Assembly (NCBI GenBank): GCA_014529385.2
Contig: CM043964.1
Location: 130,784,920-130,848,919, forward strand
Source: Adiantum capillus-veneris
Lineage: Eukaryota; Streptophyta; Polypodiopsida; Polypodiales; Pteridaceae
Direction of reading: 5' to 3'
DNA length: 64,000 nucleotides
Shown: positions 1 through 10,855 of the stretch, one piece after another
Layout of the letters: each line of letters opens with the position of its first letter
Numbering within the stretch: position 1 is the first letter of the stretch
The notes under the pieces: model-generated
Told to the model about the DNA's origin: nothing
The model's input: only the letters and a program-made list of their open reading frames with translations
The model's database searches: none
Program-made: the position numbers and the translations under genes

Positions 1-1
1 T

Positions 2-139
2 TGCGACGTTCTCTTGGGTATGCCCTAGCACGACAAGAATGATGCAACTCTCCATGTCCGGAACCGAACCATCATCGTGATGCAGAAGGGCAAGCGCGTT
101 GTCCTCAAAGTTCGATTGTCTGAACAAAACCTTGAATGA
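2..139 (+). pseudogene. Gypsy-type protease-to-RT linker fragment, broken
   Basis: The frame from base 2 reads C-D-V-L-L-G-M-P-stop-H-D-K, then a run ending in KGKRVVLKVR before a TGA at 137. The CDVLLGMxWL-like block is what follows the aspartic protease core in Ty3/gypsy polyproteins. The TAG at 26-28 sits where a Trp (TGG) is expected, which looks like a G-to-A change. No reverse transcriptase follows: bases 140-612 are non-coding. With the flank at 14415-15443 this forms the remains of one older gypsy element that the copia element at 613-14409 entered. Family assignment is by motif only. Confidence 0.5.
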
Positions 140-612
140 CCTCTCTAGTTGTTTTCTAGCTAGATACTTTTGAACATTGTTTGAGAAAGTATTATTTGAA
201 CTTTGTTTGAAATGAATGCTATCTGTTTTAAAGCTGTCTTGGTGCCGATTTGAAATGTTTGACTCTGGTTTCGATACTGGTTTCATTGATTGGTGAATTT
301 TACTCCCGGGTAGAGAAATGAGAAATACTGTTTTCGTATTGTTTGAACCTCGGAAAGACGTAGGCCGATGCCTGGGGAGCGTTTCATTGTATGCTAGAAA
401 ACCTCCGAACGACGCGGGCCGATGCCTGGGGAGCGTTTGGTTGTATGCTTGAACCTTCGAGCGACGCAGACTGCAGTCTTGGGAGCGTTTGGTTGTACAG
501 TCCTCTGAACTCATGGCCTGGACCTTTTTAGGTTATTTGCGGGGGGAGTGACGAGGTAGTCGTTGAGTAGCTTCATACCGCAGACCGTTTGTCTCGGGGG
601 AGTGCTCAGCGG
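140..612 (+). other. Non-coding internal region of the old gypsy relic
   Basis: No coding frame is seen. The stretch holds a three-unit tandem repeat (347-508) and ends at AGCGG (608-612), which is repeated at 14410-14414 as the target duplication of the inserted copia element. Joined across that insertion it continues at 14415. Confidence 0.5.
347..508 (+). repeat. Tandem repeat, about 53 bp x 3
   Basis: Three units start near 347, 401 and 453. Each carries ACCTCGGAA or a variant, then CGATGCCTGGGGAGCGTTT and TTGTATGCT. The third unit is the most diverged. It lies in the internal part of the old gypsy relic, between the protease remnant and the 3' end. Confidence 0.75.
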
Positions 613-871
613 TGTTGGGTTAAAGGCGTAAATAACCCCTTTTTGTACATTTTTATACTTTGTCCATGTTCATATTAAACCTGGAGACATTGGTCACTTA
701 TAATAAAAGTGGGAAAACCCAAAACTCACTTATTGAGTTTTCCCCAAAAACGTGAGCCCTCTCTCTTCTGCTAGCGCTTCCTCTCCTGCTGACCTTCGCC
801 TCCCCGCTCTGCACACACACTACACTTCCTCGCGTGCTCTTTCACTTGCACACACCGCCGCGCGCTCATCA
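613..871 (+). repeat. 5' LTR of the copia element
   Basis: It runs from TGTTGGG to CATCA, 259 bp. It aligns along its length with 14144-14409. The main difference is a variable patch near 672-700, where the right copy has extra T residues. The segment around 696-708 (ATAATAAAAGTGGG) is a candidate polyadenylation region. Confidence 0.92.
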
Positions 872-873
872 AC

Positions 874-885
874 TGGTATCAGAGC
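874..885 (+). promoter_or_regulatory. Primer-binding site, initiator tRNA-Met type
   Basis: TGGTATCAGAGC begins three bases after the LTR end. This is the usual plant copia primer site complementary to the 3' end of initiator tRNA-Met. Confidence 0.9.
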
Positions 886-1627
886 CCTATTAGGGTTTGC
901 CCCCAAACCTGCAAACGTTGAATTTCAGCCAAGAAGGTCAACTTTCTCGCGAGATTTTGCAATTTCGTCGCCAAAGGGCTCGTCCCCGGATACTAGAGAG
1001 CTCCCGACAACCCAAATTGACCTAAAACAGGTTGAAATTAGGTCAAAAACAGGAAATTACAGGTTATGACAGCGAAAATACAGGTTTTGCAAATGATGTA
1101 TTAAGGTGTGGGAATAATTCTGCTAAGTCCCCGCTACTCGAAAACCCTGAAATTGCCGAAAAACAAGCCCTAAAACAGGTGTTTTAAGCAAATTTCAGAT
1201 TAACGCAGGTCTTTGCAAGTGTTTTTATGGTGCGATTACATTGGGGAAAGTGCAAATTGATGCAATCTACGCACGTTTTACAAATTTTGTCTATGTATGA
1301 CCATTTGTAGCTCAATTTCATGCAATTTTGATGCTCAAATTGGGGCTTTTGTGCTTACATGCTTCTAAAGGCTGTGTATTAGCCTTATGTATGTCTCTTG
1401 AGCCTAAAAACAACTAAATTTGCTGTTTTCGAGCACAAATTCGCTCGTTGAAATTTCCTGCGCATAAATTTCAGAAATTGAATTTTGTGCCCAAATCGAC
1501 CTATTTTGCCCCAAATTGCTCCTGTGACCATTTGGAGCCGTAGTGCACATCTCTGTGAGGCTATACTCCGATTTTTGCGCATTTTGCCCAAAAATTCAGT
1601 GTATTATCTCTCTTATTTCGTACAACT
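886..1627 (+). other. Untranslated leader of the copia element
   Basis: About 740 bases between the primer-binding site and the gag start without a supported coding frame. It is the presumed leader and packaging region. Confidence 0.6.
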
Positions 1628-2610
1628 ATGGCCTCATCTTCTTCGGATGTGAAGAACGTCTTTGAGATTAGGAGGTTCGATGGTACAGGATTTGATCTTT
1701 GGAAAGACAGGATTCAGGGAATCCTATTTCTTAAGGATTGCGAAGGGACACTTGAACAGGTGAAGCCGCAAAATATGACGGATGAAGCATGGGTTAGCAT
1801 GAACAGGAAGGCCGTTACATACATTAAAATGGCCATGACCGATGAGACCGTCATTGATGTGAAAGGTCTCATGACTGCTTTTGATGTGTGGGAGAAGTTA
1901 AAGGGAATGTATGAAAATACAACGCCTGTCAACCAAGTGCACTTGATGCGAAAACTTGTTGGCATGCAACTAGATGAGTCCAAAGAGCGCGGCAGAGCAC
2001 TTGTCATTATTCGCAGGTACTTTGTCGCAGTTACAGGATTCTGGCTTGCCCCCTTTTGATGATAAGCTGAAAGCTATCTTCTTGCTTATGACCTTACCTG
2101 AGTCATGGGAAACTTTGGTGGTTTCGTTGTCCAATAACCCCAATTTGACCTTTGATGGTGTTAGGGATTCTATCTTGAATGAAGAAATCAGGAGGAAAGC
2201 AAGTGGAGAGGGAGGCAGCTTTGCCAACATGGTTAGAGGCAAGACAGAAAAGAAGAATGCTTATGCACAAAGGAGTAAGAGTAAGAGTAAAGAAAGGGGA
2301 AATGCAAGCAAAGGCAAGGGTGATGTGACTTGCTATCAATGTGGCAGGAAAGGTCACAAGAAACCCCATTGCAAGTACTATAAAGCTGAGTTAGAAAGGA
2401 AAAAGAATGGTGGAGACAAAAAGAGAGAGAAGAAGGAAGTCAAGGCAGATGCACAGGATAGCTCAAAGGACAAAGAGAAGGCCAATGTGGCTTCTAGTGT
2501 CGTGATTGAGGAGCTGTCAGATGTAGAGGACATCTTGTGTGCCACTTTGTCAGATGATGAGGCTTATGACTTTGATGCCTCTCTAAATGTTCATTCACAG
2601 GACATGCAGA
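1628..2610 (+). pseudogene. Copia gag with CCHC zinc knuckle, frameshifted
   Basis: The start at 1628 (MASSSSDVKN) reads a typical copia capsid region: FDGTGFDLWKDRI, then a VWEKLKGMY helix and LMRKLVGMQLDESKE. Near 1980 the frame is lost. It resumes one frame over as SAAEHLSLFAGTLSQLQ and continues through LPESWETLVVSLS. A nucleocapsid CCHC knuckle, CYQCGRKGHKKPHC, follows at about 2334-2375, then a Lys-rich tail. Gag would form the virus-like particle and bind element RNA. One frameshift separates the two halves, so this copy makes no full Gag. The call is firm for family and domain, less so for the exact break point. Confidence 0.88.
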
Positions 2611-3960
2611 TCACCAAGAGTGATCTTATTAATGCTTTGTTGACTGTCAATGATGCATTGTCCCAGACTTGGATTGTTAATTCCGGTGCTTCATTTCATG
2701 TGACTCCTATCAAGGAGTGTTTCTCTACTTTTGATGCGGGCAAGCGTGGCCATGTATACCTTGGAAACAATCATGCATGTTCCATTGAGGGTATTGGCAC
2801 TGTGCATCTCTCCATAGATGGCACAAATAAGCTTGTCTTGCATGATGTTCGATATGTGCCGGGAATCAAGAAGAGTCTGCTTTTTGTTGGTCAAATGGAT
2901 ATGCATGGTTACAGTATCTTGTTTAAGAGAGGGTCATGGAAAATGACTAAAGGCTCAAGGTTGATTGTAAAGGGCACAAAGAAAGGGACACTTTACTGCA
3001 TGCATGGAAAGGCTGTGTTGGGCAAGTTTATTGCATTGGCTGAAATTAACTCTCACATAGAGTTGTGGCACAAGAGGCTTGACCATATGAGCCAAAAGGG
3101 CCTTTCTAAGCTTTGTACTTTGAACAAACTTGATACTAAAGGCACAAAGCTTGACTTTTGTAATGAATGTCAATATGGCAAGCAAGTAAAGCGTTCTTAT
3201 TACTCTGGTATCTCTCGTAAATCTTGTGTGCTTGATCTTGTACATTCCGATGTATGTAGCATGCCTACTAAGTCTATGGGTGGTGCATGTTTTTTTGTCT
3301 CTTTTGTTGATGATCATTCTAGGAAAATTTGGGTTTATTTGTTAAAGTCTAAGGATGAAGCCTTTGCTGCGTTTAAGAGATTTCATGCATTTGTAACCAC
3401 CCAAACAGGTAGAAAGCTAAAATGCTTGCGTACAGACAATGGGGGGGAGTACACAAGTACTGAATGTAACAAGTTTTGTGAAAATTTGGGCATTAAGAGG
3501 GAGCTTACTGTGCCATACAGCCCCTCTTCTAATGGTGTGGCTGAAAGATTCAATAGGACACTTTGTGAGAGGGTGAGATGCATGCTGTCCACAGCTAATC
3601 TCTCTTATGGATTCTGGGGAGAAGCTTTGAAAACTGCAGTGCATATATGCAATCGATCCCCTCACATGTCTTTGAAAGGTGACATCCTTGAAGAGGTTTG
3701 GTCTGGCAAGCCGGCTTCATATGATCACTTACGCATTTTTGGTTGCGAAGCTTTTGTGCATGTAAGACCGGAGTTGAGGAGTAAACTAGATGCGAAGTCC
3801 ATTAAAGGCCTCTTCATGGGATATGGTGAAGAAGGCAAAATGGGTTACAGGATTTGGTTACCTTAGCTCAAAAGGGTTGTACGCAGCTGGGATGTTGTTT
3901 TTAATGAGGCAAGGCTGCTTCAAAACAATTGTGCCTCAAAGCATGACCATAAAAGGGTGA
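2611..3960 (+). pseudogene. Copia protease and integrase, with a nonsense codon
   Basis: The protease site reads WIVNSGASFHVT at about 2670-2705; the catalytic Asp of the usual D-S-G is Asn. The integrase begins with the HHCC region (LWHKRLDHM, then FCNECQYGK). Its core has the first Asp in VHSDVCS, the second in CLRTDNGGEY, and the Glu in SNGVAERFNRT. An in-frame TAG at 3864-3866 breaks the domain end. The frame resumes as LKRVVRSWDVVFNEA, which matches the usual copia block before RT. With Asn in the protease and the stop, neither enzyme is likely functional. Confidence 0.9.
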
Positions 3961-4018
3961 AATTTCAGCATGACCAGCACCTGTTAGGCCTATTTTTGAC
4001 CCTCAGGATGCACCACAA

Positions 4019-5627
4019 ATGGCTAAAAATGTAGATGATCCAGTGGTGTTTGAGCCAAATGATGTTGGACAGCAAATTGAGGCTCCTGAAGGGCATTTGC
4101 AGCCAAGAAACAATGCTGAAAATGGTGCTGAAAATGATGTACAGCAGCCCATTGTTGATGATTTTGTAGTGCCACCTGATGTAAACCCATTGCCGGATAA
4201 TGTGGATCATTGGGTGAGGCGGTCTACTCGTCAAAGACGGCCTGTGAGTCGATATGACCCCTCTTTGCATTACATTATGATGACGGATGAGGGAGAGCCT
4301 CTTACGTATAGAGAGGCAAAGACATGTGAGCACAGCGACAAGTGGGAGCTTGCTATGCAGGAAGAGATTAAAGCTTTGCATGCTAATCACACTTGGGATT
4401 TGGTTGAATTGCCCAAAGGAAGGAAGGCTATTCCTAACAAATGGGTGTATAAAATCAAGATTGTTGATGCAAAACCCAAGTATAAGGCAAGGCTTGTTGC
4501 AAAGGGATATGTTCAAATGAAGGACATAGACTTTCACGAAGTGTTCTCTCCTGTTGTGAAGATGACCACTTTGCGTGTATTGTTTGCCATTGTGGCTGCT
4601 CTTGATTTGGAAATGGACCAAATGGATATACATACCGCTTTCTTGCACGGTGATGTGGAAGAAGAGCTTTACACGAAGCAACCCGAGGGTTTTGTCATCC
4701 CTGGCAAGGAACATTTGGTATGTATGCTCAATAGAAGCTTGTATGGGCTGAAACAATCATGTAGACAATGGTACAAGAAGTTTGATCGCTTCATGCTTAA
4801 ACATGGTTACAAAAGAAGCCATCCAGACCATTGTTTGTATACCAAACGTGATGAGGATGGCAGCCCGATCATTCTTGTGCTCTATGTAGACGATATGTTG
4901 ATAGCTGCAAAGAAAAGAAGCACTGTAGATGCTCTTAAAGGGCAGCTGAAATCTGTGTTTTCAATGAAAGACCTTGGGGCAGCTGAACATATACTTGGAG
5001 TGCGTGTTACACGGCAAAGAGACAAGCACCTATTGTATTTGTCGCAAGAAAAGTACATTGAAAAGGTGCTGGACAGATTTAACATGGCTGAAGCAAAGCC
5101 TCTCGGTGTGCCATTACAGCCATATGTTAAAATCTCCAAGGATGATTGTCCCAAGTCAAAGGAAGAAGCCAATGACATGCAAAGTGTGCCTTATGCTTCA
5201 GCTTGTGGTTCACTTATGTATGCTATGGTTGCTACTAGGCCTGACATAGCCCATGCAGTGGGAGTTGTGAGTTGTTTATGGCTAATCCAGGCAAGTTGCA
5301 TTGGGATGCAGTGAAGTCCATTATGAGGTACTTGAAAGCGACTAAAAACAAATGCCTCTGCTATGATAAAGGACCAATGGAGTTGAAGGGATGTTGTGAC
5401 TCTAACATGGCTGGTGATGTGGATACACGGAAATCCACAAGTGGCTATGTATTTACTCTTGCGGGAGGTGCTGTTTCATGGTGTTCTAGATTGCAAAGAT
5501 TGTTGCATTGTCTACTACAGAGGCTGAATATATTTCAGCCACTGAGGATTCCAAAGAAGCTATTTGGTTAGCACGCCTATGCAGTGAGTTTGGCTTGCCT
5601 GCCAAGGCACCTATGCTTGGTTGTGAT
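4019..5627 (+). pseudogene. Copia reverse transcriptase and start of RNase H, frameshifted
   Basis: After a frameshift near 3960-4019 the frame reads a spacer with RRSTRQRRPV, then RT motifs: WELAMQEEIKALHANHTW, NKWVYKIK, DIDFHEVFSPVVK, QMDIHTAFLHGDVEEELY, SLYGLKQS, and the catalytic LYVDDMLIA near 4883. RNase H motifs appear after two more frame changes: MANPGKLHWDAVKSIMRYL (from about 5278) and STTEAEYISATEDSKEAIWL (from about 5511). The coding sequence stops at GTGAT (5623-5627), where the gypsy element entered, and picks up again at 13891. Confidence 0.9.
5623..5627. other. Target-site duplication GTGAT, left copy
   Basis: GTGAT precedes the gypsy LTR start TGTCACGAGG and is repeated at 13891-13895 after the LTR end GGTTTCA. 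Removing the element and one copy rejoins the copia frame as LGCD-SQSAIYLAKN. Confidence 0.93.
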
Positions 5628-7106
5628 TGTCACGAGGACTTTTTAGTTATTAACCATGTCACAGAGATGTGGCAACTGCTAACCTTGGTTGTTGGTTTCT
5701 TTCCAATGGGGTTTATTTTATTTGTTTAAGACCCTCTTTTTGAAGTAGCAAACGGTCGGACATTGTATGGCCAATGTGAACGGTAGATTCACCCGCAGAC
5801 GGGAAGTGGTCGGCACTGGAATTCGTATGGTAAGAGGATGTCTAGGCTCATAGCAAGATCATATAGGTCCCCCCGTCGCACTTAGCAAGTTGGTGGATAC
5901 TAGGAAGTGAACTCAATTAAGGCGTAAAGTCAAGGTGGGACTACCAACAAAAAGTATCCGACAGTTGGGCCACATTGCACTTTTGGATGCGGTCCCAATG
6001 AGGATAGATGGTCAGAAGACCAGTGGGAGCCCAACGGAAGCATCCCTTAAAATTTAGGGAACTGCTATTTTGGGCCGTGAAATGTGTTCGCGTCATTACC
6101 TCCGGTATGACTAGGGGAACACTTTATAGCTTTGCCGCGAAGTCAACTGACGCGTCGGTTGGGATATTTTTAAGCGGCGAACCCGAAACGGGAAAATGCT
6201 TGTAAATGCGCAAAGTGTCAACTTTTCATGCACTTGCCTCTTGCAGAAAAATGGGCGCTGATTTTTATGCTGGGAGAGGCCTCATTTGCAACCTGTCACA
6301 GGTTAAGAGCTATGGAGTGCTTTCTTTCCCTCTCATGTACAGTGTGGTGCTAGGAGTGATGCCCTGCACACTACACACTGCTCTCTCTCTCCCCTACGTG
6401 CAGTTATGTGATGCCCCACAAGAGGGCTACTCATTTGACTGATGTACAGTTGTGTGGGTTCATGCTTTTGTGCTGAGGCAAGAGCCTCCTTGAGCAGGAA
6501 CAGGGGTAGCTAACTGCTACTCCAAAGCAGGCACTGGTGAGGGTCATAACCTCACCGTACAGGTGCAAAATCAGCGCTGTGTATGCGCTGTAATTTCACT
6601 GTTTTTCAGCCATACGGACGCCAGGATCATTGGGAATCGTGCCCCACTGGCAAAGGACAGTTAGGGGACTGTTTGGGGCTGAAAACAGGGCAAAAACCAG
6701 TAAATACAGCGTGCTGAATTTACTGTTTTTGGACAGGAATCAGAGGGTATACGACAGTGCAAGCGAGTTCCAGCAGGGGAATTGGTTTCGCGCAAGTTTT
6801 GGGGCTGTTATGCTGCCGAAATTTGGCCAAATCAAATGGTATCTAGGTGGATACACGTGAAGGATTCCCAGGACCTTACGTTGTAATTTACCCTCCTTAA
6901 GAATAAAGAAATACCGAAAGGGGCGCCAATTTTGGGGCCTACAGGTTGTCGGCGTCTGCTCGGAGCGTTCTAGCTTCCGAGCCGTGTGTGTATTCAAGTG
7001 TTAACTCCCGTCGCAAGTTTTCTTTGCAAAGTGCTGTGTGTGTGTGTGTATAAAGTAAAGAATTACGGGTGAAAGCCAACGCCTACCGCCCTACGGGCCG
7101 GTTTCA
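5628..7106 (+). repeat. 5' LTR of the gypsy chromovirus, 1479 bp
   Basis: It runs from TGTCACGAGG to GGTTTCA. From 5677 it matches 12461-13890 base for base in length. The first 49 bases (5628-5676) have no counterpart in the right LTR. It contains AATAAAG plus the shared LTR motif at 6901-6940 and a short TG run near 7034. Short frames inside (for example 6008-6442) have no supported product. Confidence 0.9.
6901..6940 (+). promoter_or_regulatory. Shared LTR motif with AATAAA (copy 1)
   Basis: GAATAAAGAAATACCGAAAG followed by GGGCGCC and TTTGGGGCC. The same block recurs at 13685, 15269, 17871 (minus), 54649, 55028 (minus), 56747 and 63843 (minus). The AATAAA core suggests the polyadenylation and R-region boundary. 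Confidence 0.6.
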
Positions 7107-7122
7107 TGGTTCCATTGTCGGG
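7107..7122 (+). promoter_or_regulatory. Primer-binding site of the gypsy element
   Basis: TGGTTCCATTGTCGGG directly follows the LTR. It starts with TGG, as expected for pairing with a tRNA CCA end. It is not the initiator tRNA-Met site and I cannot name the tRNA. Confidence 0.65.
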
Positions 7123-7204
7123 ATATCAATCACTTTTTCCTCAAAGAGTAAGCCTAGATTATTCAGGGTAAAGACACATAGTGCAGGAACGCGGGGATTA
7201 CACT

Positions 7205-10200
7205 ATGGCCGACAAGGGGAAGGGAATTATGGAAGAGGGTTCCTCTCCAAAGGACAGGCAGGACATTCCTATGGTTTTTGAGATTGGCGAGAGCTCACGG
7301 CCACGTCAGTGTGTACCTCCTGTCAACGTGAATGTCCCTCCAGTAGTACAGGGCTTTATGACAGGGCAACTTGAGGATGATGCGTTTAAGACTCAGTTAG
7401 TTGCCGCGGTGAATGTCTTTTCGCAGCTGGTGCAGAATCCGAGGTTTATGGAATTCTTGCAAGCGCCACCGGTGCAACAGCAAAATAGGCAACCTACGCT
7501 GCGTACGGAGCTTGTTGAAGCTCAAGCCCAGGTACTTCATGAGGCGCAGGAGGAAAGGGAACACTCGCATGTTGCGGAGTCGGGGGCTCCAAAGCAGGTT
7601 CCTCCCGTGCTTGAACAGGTGGCTAGAACGCCTATTCCACAGGTTATGCCAGTTCAGCCCGCCACCTGTCAGAGCCAGCATGCTGTCTTGAATGGGCAGG
7701 GAGCTGGATACCAGGCTATGCACTCAGTTTTTCCACCACCCACGGTACATCCTGGGTATTTCGGGGGTGGATCAGTGTTCCAAAGTATGGCTGGTTATGC
7801 GTCTGGAAGTCAGCCGTACATGCCAGGAACAGTGTTCGGGGGTATGCAAGGCATCATGCCAAACCCCATGTATGGTAATATCGGCATGCAGCAAGGTTTC
7901 CACGGCAACCAGGGTCAGTTTGGGGTGCCACAGGGTCATTTTGGCATGGCTGGTTTTTCTGGACAGCAGCCAGATATCGCACCTCTGACGCAAAATGTGA
8001 ATGGCCAAGGCGTGCCGATCATGCCTAGTACAGTGCCCATGTTGCAGACCATCCCGTATGACAACTTGGGGGCACTAGAGAAGCCGAAGGCTTACAAAGA
8101 AGGTGGTGCAGCGGTAAAGTTCAGTACCTTCAGTGGTTTCGAGGACAAGACCAAGGCACTTACTTTCCTCCAGCAGTTTGATACAGCTTATGCGGGAGGG
8201 AATTTTACAGAGGCCTCGAAGGTTAGGAAAGCTGCCACTTTCTTAAAGGATAATGCGCTTACATGGTGGACGACATTGTTAATGCAAGGACAGGCACCCA
8301 CCACTTGGGTTTACTTCAAGCAAATGTTTGCATCTGCTTGGCTATCAAATGAATTTGAAGCCGATGTCTTGACAGATTGGCACCAGCTTACGGCAGCTTC
8401 GTGCAAGAGCTTGCTAGAGTACAATAGGAGGTTTTGTAAAGCGTTACTCTCAGTGACCTCCTACAGATTTGTGCCACTGACAGAGCAGATAGAGAAGTAT
8501 TGTTGTGGGCTGCCTAAAGGGCTTCGTGATTACTGTACAAAGAATAGAGTGGCTACCCTTACTCAGCTTATGGAAGTTGCGAACACTGGTCTTGCCCTGT
8601 TGAAAGGAGAGGACAGTGGATTTCCGAGCAATTATAAAGGAGGGCAGCAAAAGAAAAATTCAGCGAAGAAGCCCTTTGTGAAAACGGCTCCTGATGCGTC
8701 ACAAGGGTCAGAACAGGCCACCAAGGACAAGGATTCAGCTGGGACTTCTGGAGCGCAGGCAAAGAAACAGAAAAGGAAGCCTTTTGTGCGCAAGTCGCTC
8801 GAGGAAAAGAAGGTCCTAATGGCTGAGAACAAATGCTTTATATGCGAGCAGCTTGGTCATATTTCTATCAATTGTCCACAAAGGAAAAGGCCAGCTGACT
8901 CAGAGGATAAAGAAGACCAGAAAGGCAAGAAGCCTAAACCCACGGCAGGTTTAGTGCCAGACATGGTGGGTGACAGGCCCAGCACAGATGCCAGTGAGTT
9001 ATGCAGGGCATGGGGTAAAGTTAGGGATCAGACGGCACTCATCTTCTTTGATCCAGGTGCCAAAGCCAACTTTATCTCACCAGAGTTAGCTATGAAGCTC
9101 GGCATCAAAGCTGAAGAGATGGGGTACACAGCAGAGGCAGGGTTGGCATGTCCTGGCCACTCAGAGTGTGTTACTCCCATCATTGGAAAACTGTGTCTGC
9201 ATATTCAGTCGTATGTGGACACTGAAGAGTTTTACATCATGCCGCTGGAAGGTTGTGACGCCTTGTTGGGGATCCCATGGATGTTCCGAGTGCATGGAGT
9301 CTTGGATGCCTACAACAAAAAGATCACTGTACAGCATAGGGGCAAAACTCACATCTTGGATGTAAAGCTTAAAGGAGAGTCAGTCCCTATTGTATCTGCT
9401 TCTGCTATCACTTCTGTAATAAAGAATCATCTTTTTGTGTACTTGATTTTTGCACGTGATGTCTCAGATAATGATCAGTCAAATTTATATGTGTTAGATA
9501 AAGAAAGGTCAGCATTTTTGCAAAAGTTTAGTGACTTTTTTTCTGATTCATTACCGTCGCAATTGCCGCCAGAGAGACTTGAGGACCATCGGATAGATTT
9601 GGTGCCAGGGTGTAGCCCACCAAATAGACCTCCCTACAGGGTTAGTGCGGCGCAGCAGAAAGAGATTATGGGCCAGGTTGAGGAGTTATTAGAGAAGGGG
9701 CTGATTCAGCCTAGTTCTTCACCCTTTTGCTCCCCAGTGCTCCTAGTGCAGAAAAAGGATGGCTCATGGCGCATGTGTATTGATTACCGTGCGTTGAATA
9801 AGAATACCATCAAGAATAGGTTTCCTATTCCTCGCATTGATGATATTCTCGATCGTTTAGAGGGTGCTGCAATTTTCAGCAGGATAGACCTGAAGAGTGG
9901 GTACCATCAGATTCGTATAAGCCCAGAGGATGTGCACAAGACTGCGTTTAGAACGACATTTGGTCTTTATGAGTTTCTAGTGATGCCGTTTGGGCTAACA
10001 AATGCTCCTGCCACGTTCAACAGAATGATGGACCGGATTTTCCGCTCGCATCAACAGTTTGTTGGAACATTCTTCGATGACATGATTGTGTATTCGAAGA
10101 ATGAAGAGGAGCATAGGCGTCACTTGACCATTGTGTTCGAAGAGCTGCGCAGTCACAGGTTACTTGTCAATCTTAAGAAAAGTAAATTCTTCCTCGAAGA

Positions 10201-10855
10201 GATCCACTTTCTGGGCCACATAGTCTCAAAGGATGGTGTAAGAATGGATCCCGTAAAGGTCGAAGCTATCAAGACATGGCCAGACTTGAAGACTGTGCAC
10301 GATGTCAGAAGCTTCTTGGGATTGTGTTCCTACTATAGAAGGTTTATCAGAAATTTTGCAGAGATAGCATCGCCTCTTCACGCATTGCAAAAGAAAGAGG
10401 TCACTTTCAGATGGACCCAAAAAGAGATTTCAGCTTTTAGTCTCTTAAAGGAAAAGTTGACTTCAGATCCAGTTATTGTTCTGCCAGATCTCAGGAAGTC
10501 ATTTGTGGTCCAGTGTGACGCGTGTGGTAGTAGCATCGGAGCAGTGCTAATGCAAGATGGACGGGTAGTAGCTTATGAAAGCCGAATTTTGCAAGGGCCA
10601 GAGAGGACTATGCAAGTCTATGAGAAAGAGCTCTTGGCCGTGATTCATGCGCTTTCTAGCTGGAAGCACTACCTCTTAGGTGCTGATTTTGTTGTCCAAA
10701 CAGATCATCAGACCTTGCGATACTTCTTGACACAGTCAAAGTTATCCGAAAAGCATATGCGATGGGCAAACATTCTTTCCATGTTCCACTTCCAGATTAT
10801 GCATGTGGAAGGCAAGAAGAATGTTGTGGCTGATGCCTTATCAAGAAAGCCATAA
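7205..10855 (+). CDS. Gypsy Gag-protease-RT-RNase H polyprotein (ends at premature TAA)
   Basis: I choose ATG 7205 (MADKGKGIM), about 100 bases after the LTR; the frame is also open slightly upstream. It has a Gln/Gly/Met-rich N-terminal part, then a retrotransposon gag domain (FSGFEDKTKALTFLQQF, ALTWWTTLL, EKYCCGLPKGLRDYC). A knuckle CFICEQLGHISINC lies near 8835. The protease site is FFDPGAKANF, with Pro where Ser or Thr is usual. RT shows LVQKKDGSWRMCIDYRALN, FSRIDLKSGYHQIRI, MPFGLTNAPATFNRMMD and the catalytic FFDDMIVYS near 10070. RNase H has VVQCDACGSSIGAVL, YEKELLAVIHAL, QTDHQTLRYF and ends HVEGKKNVVADALSRKP. The TAA at 10853-10855 cuts the polyprotein before integrase. Confidence 0.93.
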   Translation: MADKGKGIMEEGSSPKDRQDIPMVFEIGESSRPRQCVPPVNVNVPPVVQGFMTGQLEDDAFKTQLVAAVNVFSQLVQNPRFMEFLQAPPVQQQNRQPTLRTELVEAQAQVLHEAQEEREHSHVAESGAPKQVPPVLEQVARTPIPQVMPVQPATCQSQHAVLNGQGAGYQAMHSVFPPPTVHPGYFGGGSVFQSMAGYASGSQPYMPGTVFGGMQGIMPNPMYGNIGMQQGFHGNQGQFGVPQGHFGMAGFSGQQPDIAPLTQNVNGQGVPIMPSTVPMLQTIPYDNLGALEKPKAYKEGGAAVKFSTFSGFEDKTKALTFLQQFDTAYAGGNFTEASKVRKAATFLKDNALTWWTTLLMQGQAPTTWVYFKQMFASAWLSNEFEADVLTDWHQLTAASCKSLLEYNRRFCKALLSVTSYRFVPLTEQIEKYCCGLPKGLRDYCTKNRVATLTQLMEVANTGLALLKGEDSGFPSNYKGGQQKKNSAKKPFVKTAPDASQGSEQATKDKDSAGTSGAQAKKQKRKPFVRKSLEEKKVLMAENKCFICEQLGHISINCPQRKRPADSEDKEDQKGKKPKPTAGLVPDMVGDRPSTDASELCRAWGKVRDQTALIFFDPGAKANFISPELAMKLGIKAEEMGYTAEAGLACPGHSECVTPIIGKLCLHIQSYVDTEEFYIMPLEGCDALLGIPWMFRVHGVLDAYNKKITVQHRGKTHILDVKLKGESVPIVSASAITSVIKNHLFVYLIFARDVSDNDQSNLYVLDKERSAFLQKFSDFFSDSLPSQLPPERLEDHRIDLVPGCSPPNRPPYRVSAAQQKEIMGQVEELLEKGLIQPSSSPFCSPVLLVQKKDGSWRMCIDYRALNKNTIKNRFPIPRIDDILDRLEGAAIFSRIDLKSGYHQIRISPEDVHKTAFRTTFGLYEFLVMPFGLTNAPATFNRMMDRIFRSHQQFVGTFFDDMIVYSKNEEEHRRHLTIVFEELRSHRLLVNLKKSKFFLEEIHFLGHIVSKDGVRMDPVKVEAIKTWPDLKTVHDVRSFLGLCSYYRRFIRNFAEIASPLHALQKKEVTFRWTQKEISAFSLLKEKLTSDPVIVLPDLRKSFVVQCDACGSSIGAVLMQDGRVVAYESRILQGPERTMQVYEKELLAVIHALSSWKHYLLGADFVVQTDHQTLRYFLTQSKLSEKHMRWANILSMFHFQIMHVEGKKNVVADALSRKP

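Noticed and set aside
6008-6860. Frames within the chromovirus LTR, repeated at 12792-13644
   Set aside because: They recur only because the LTR is duplicated; no domain, and interrupted in the U3/R region.
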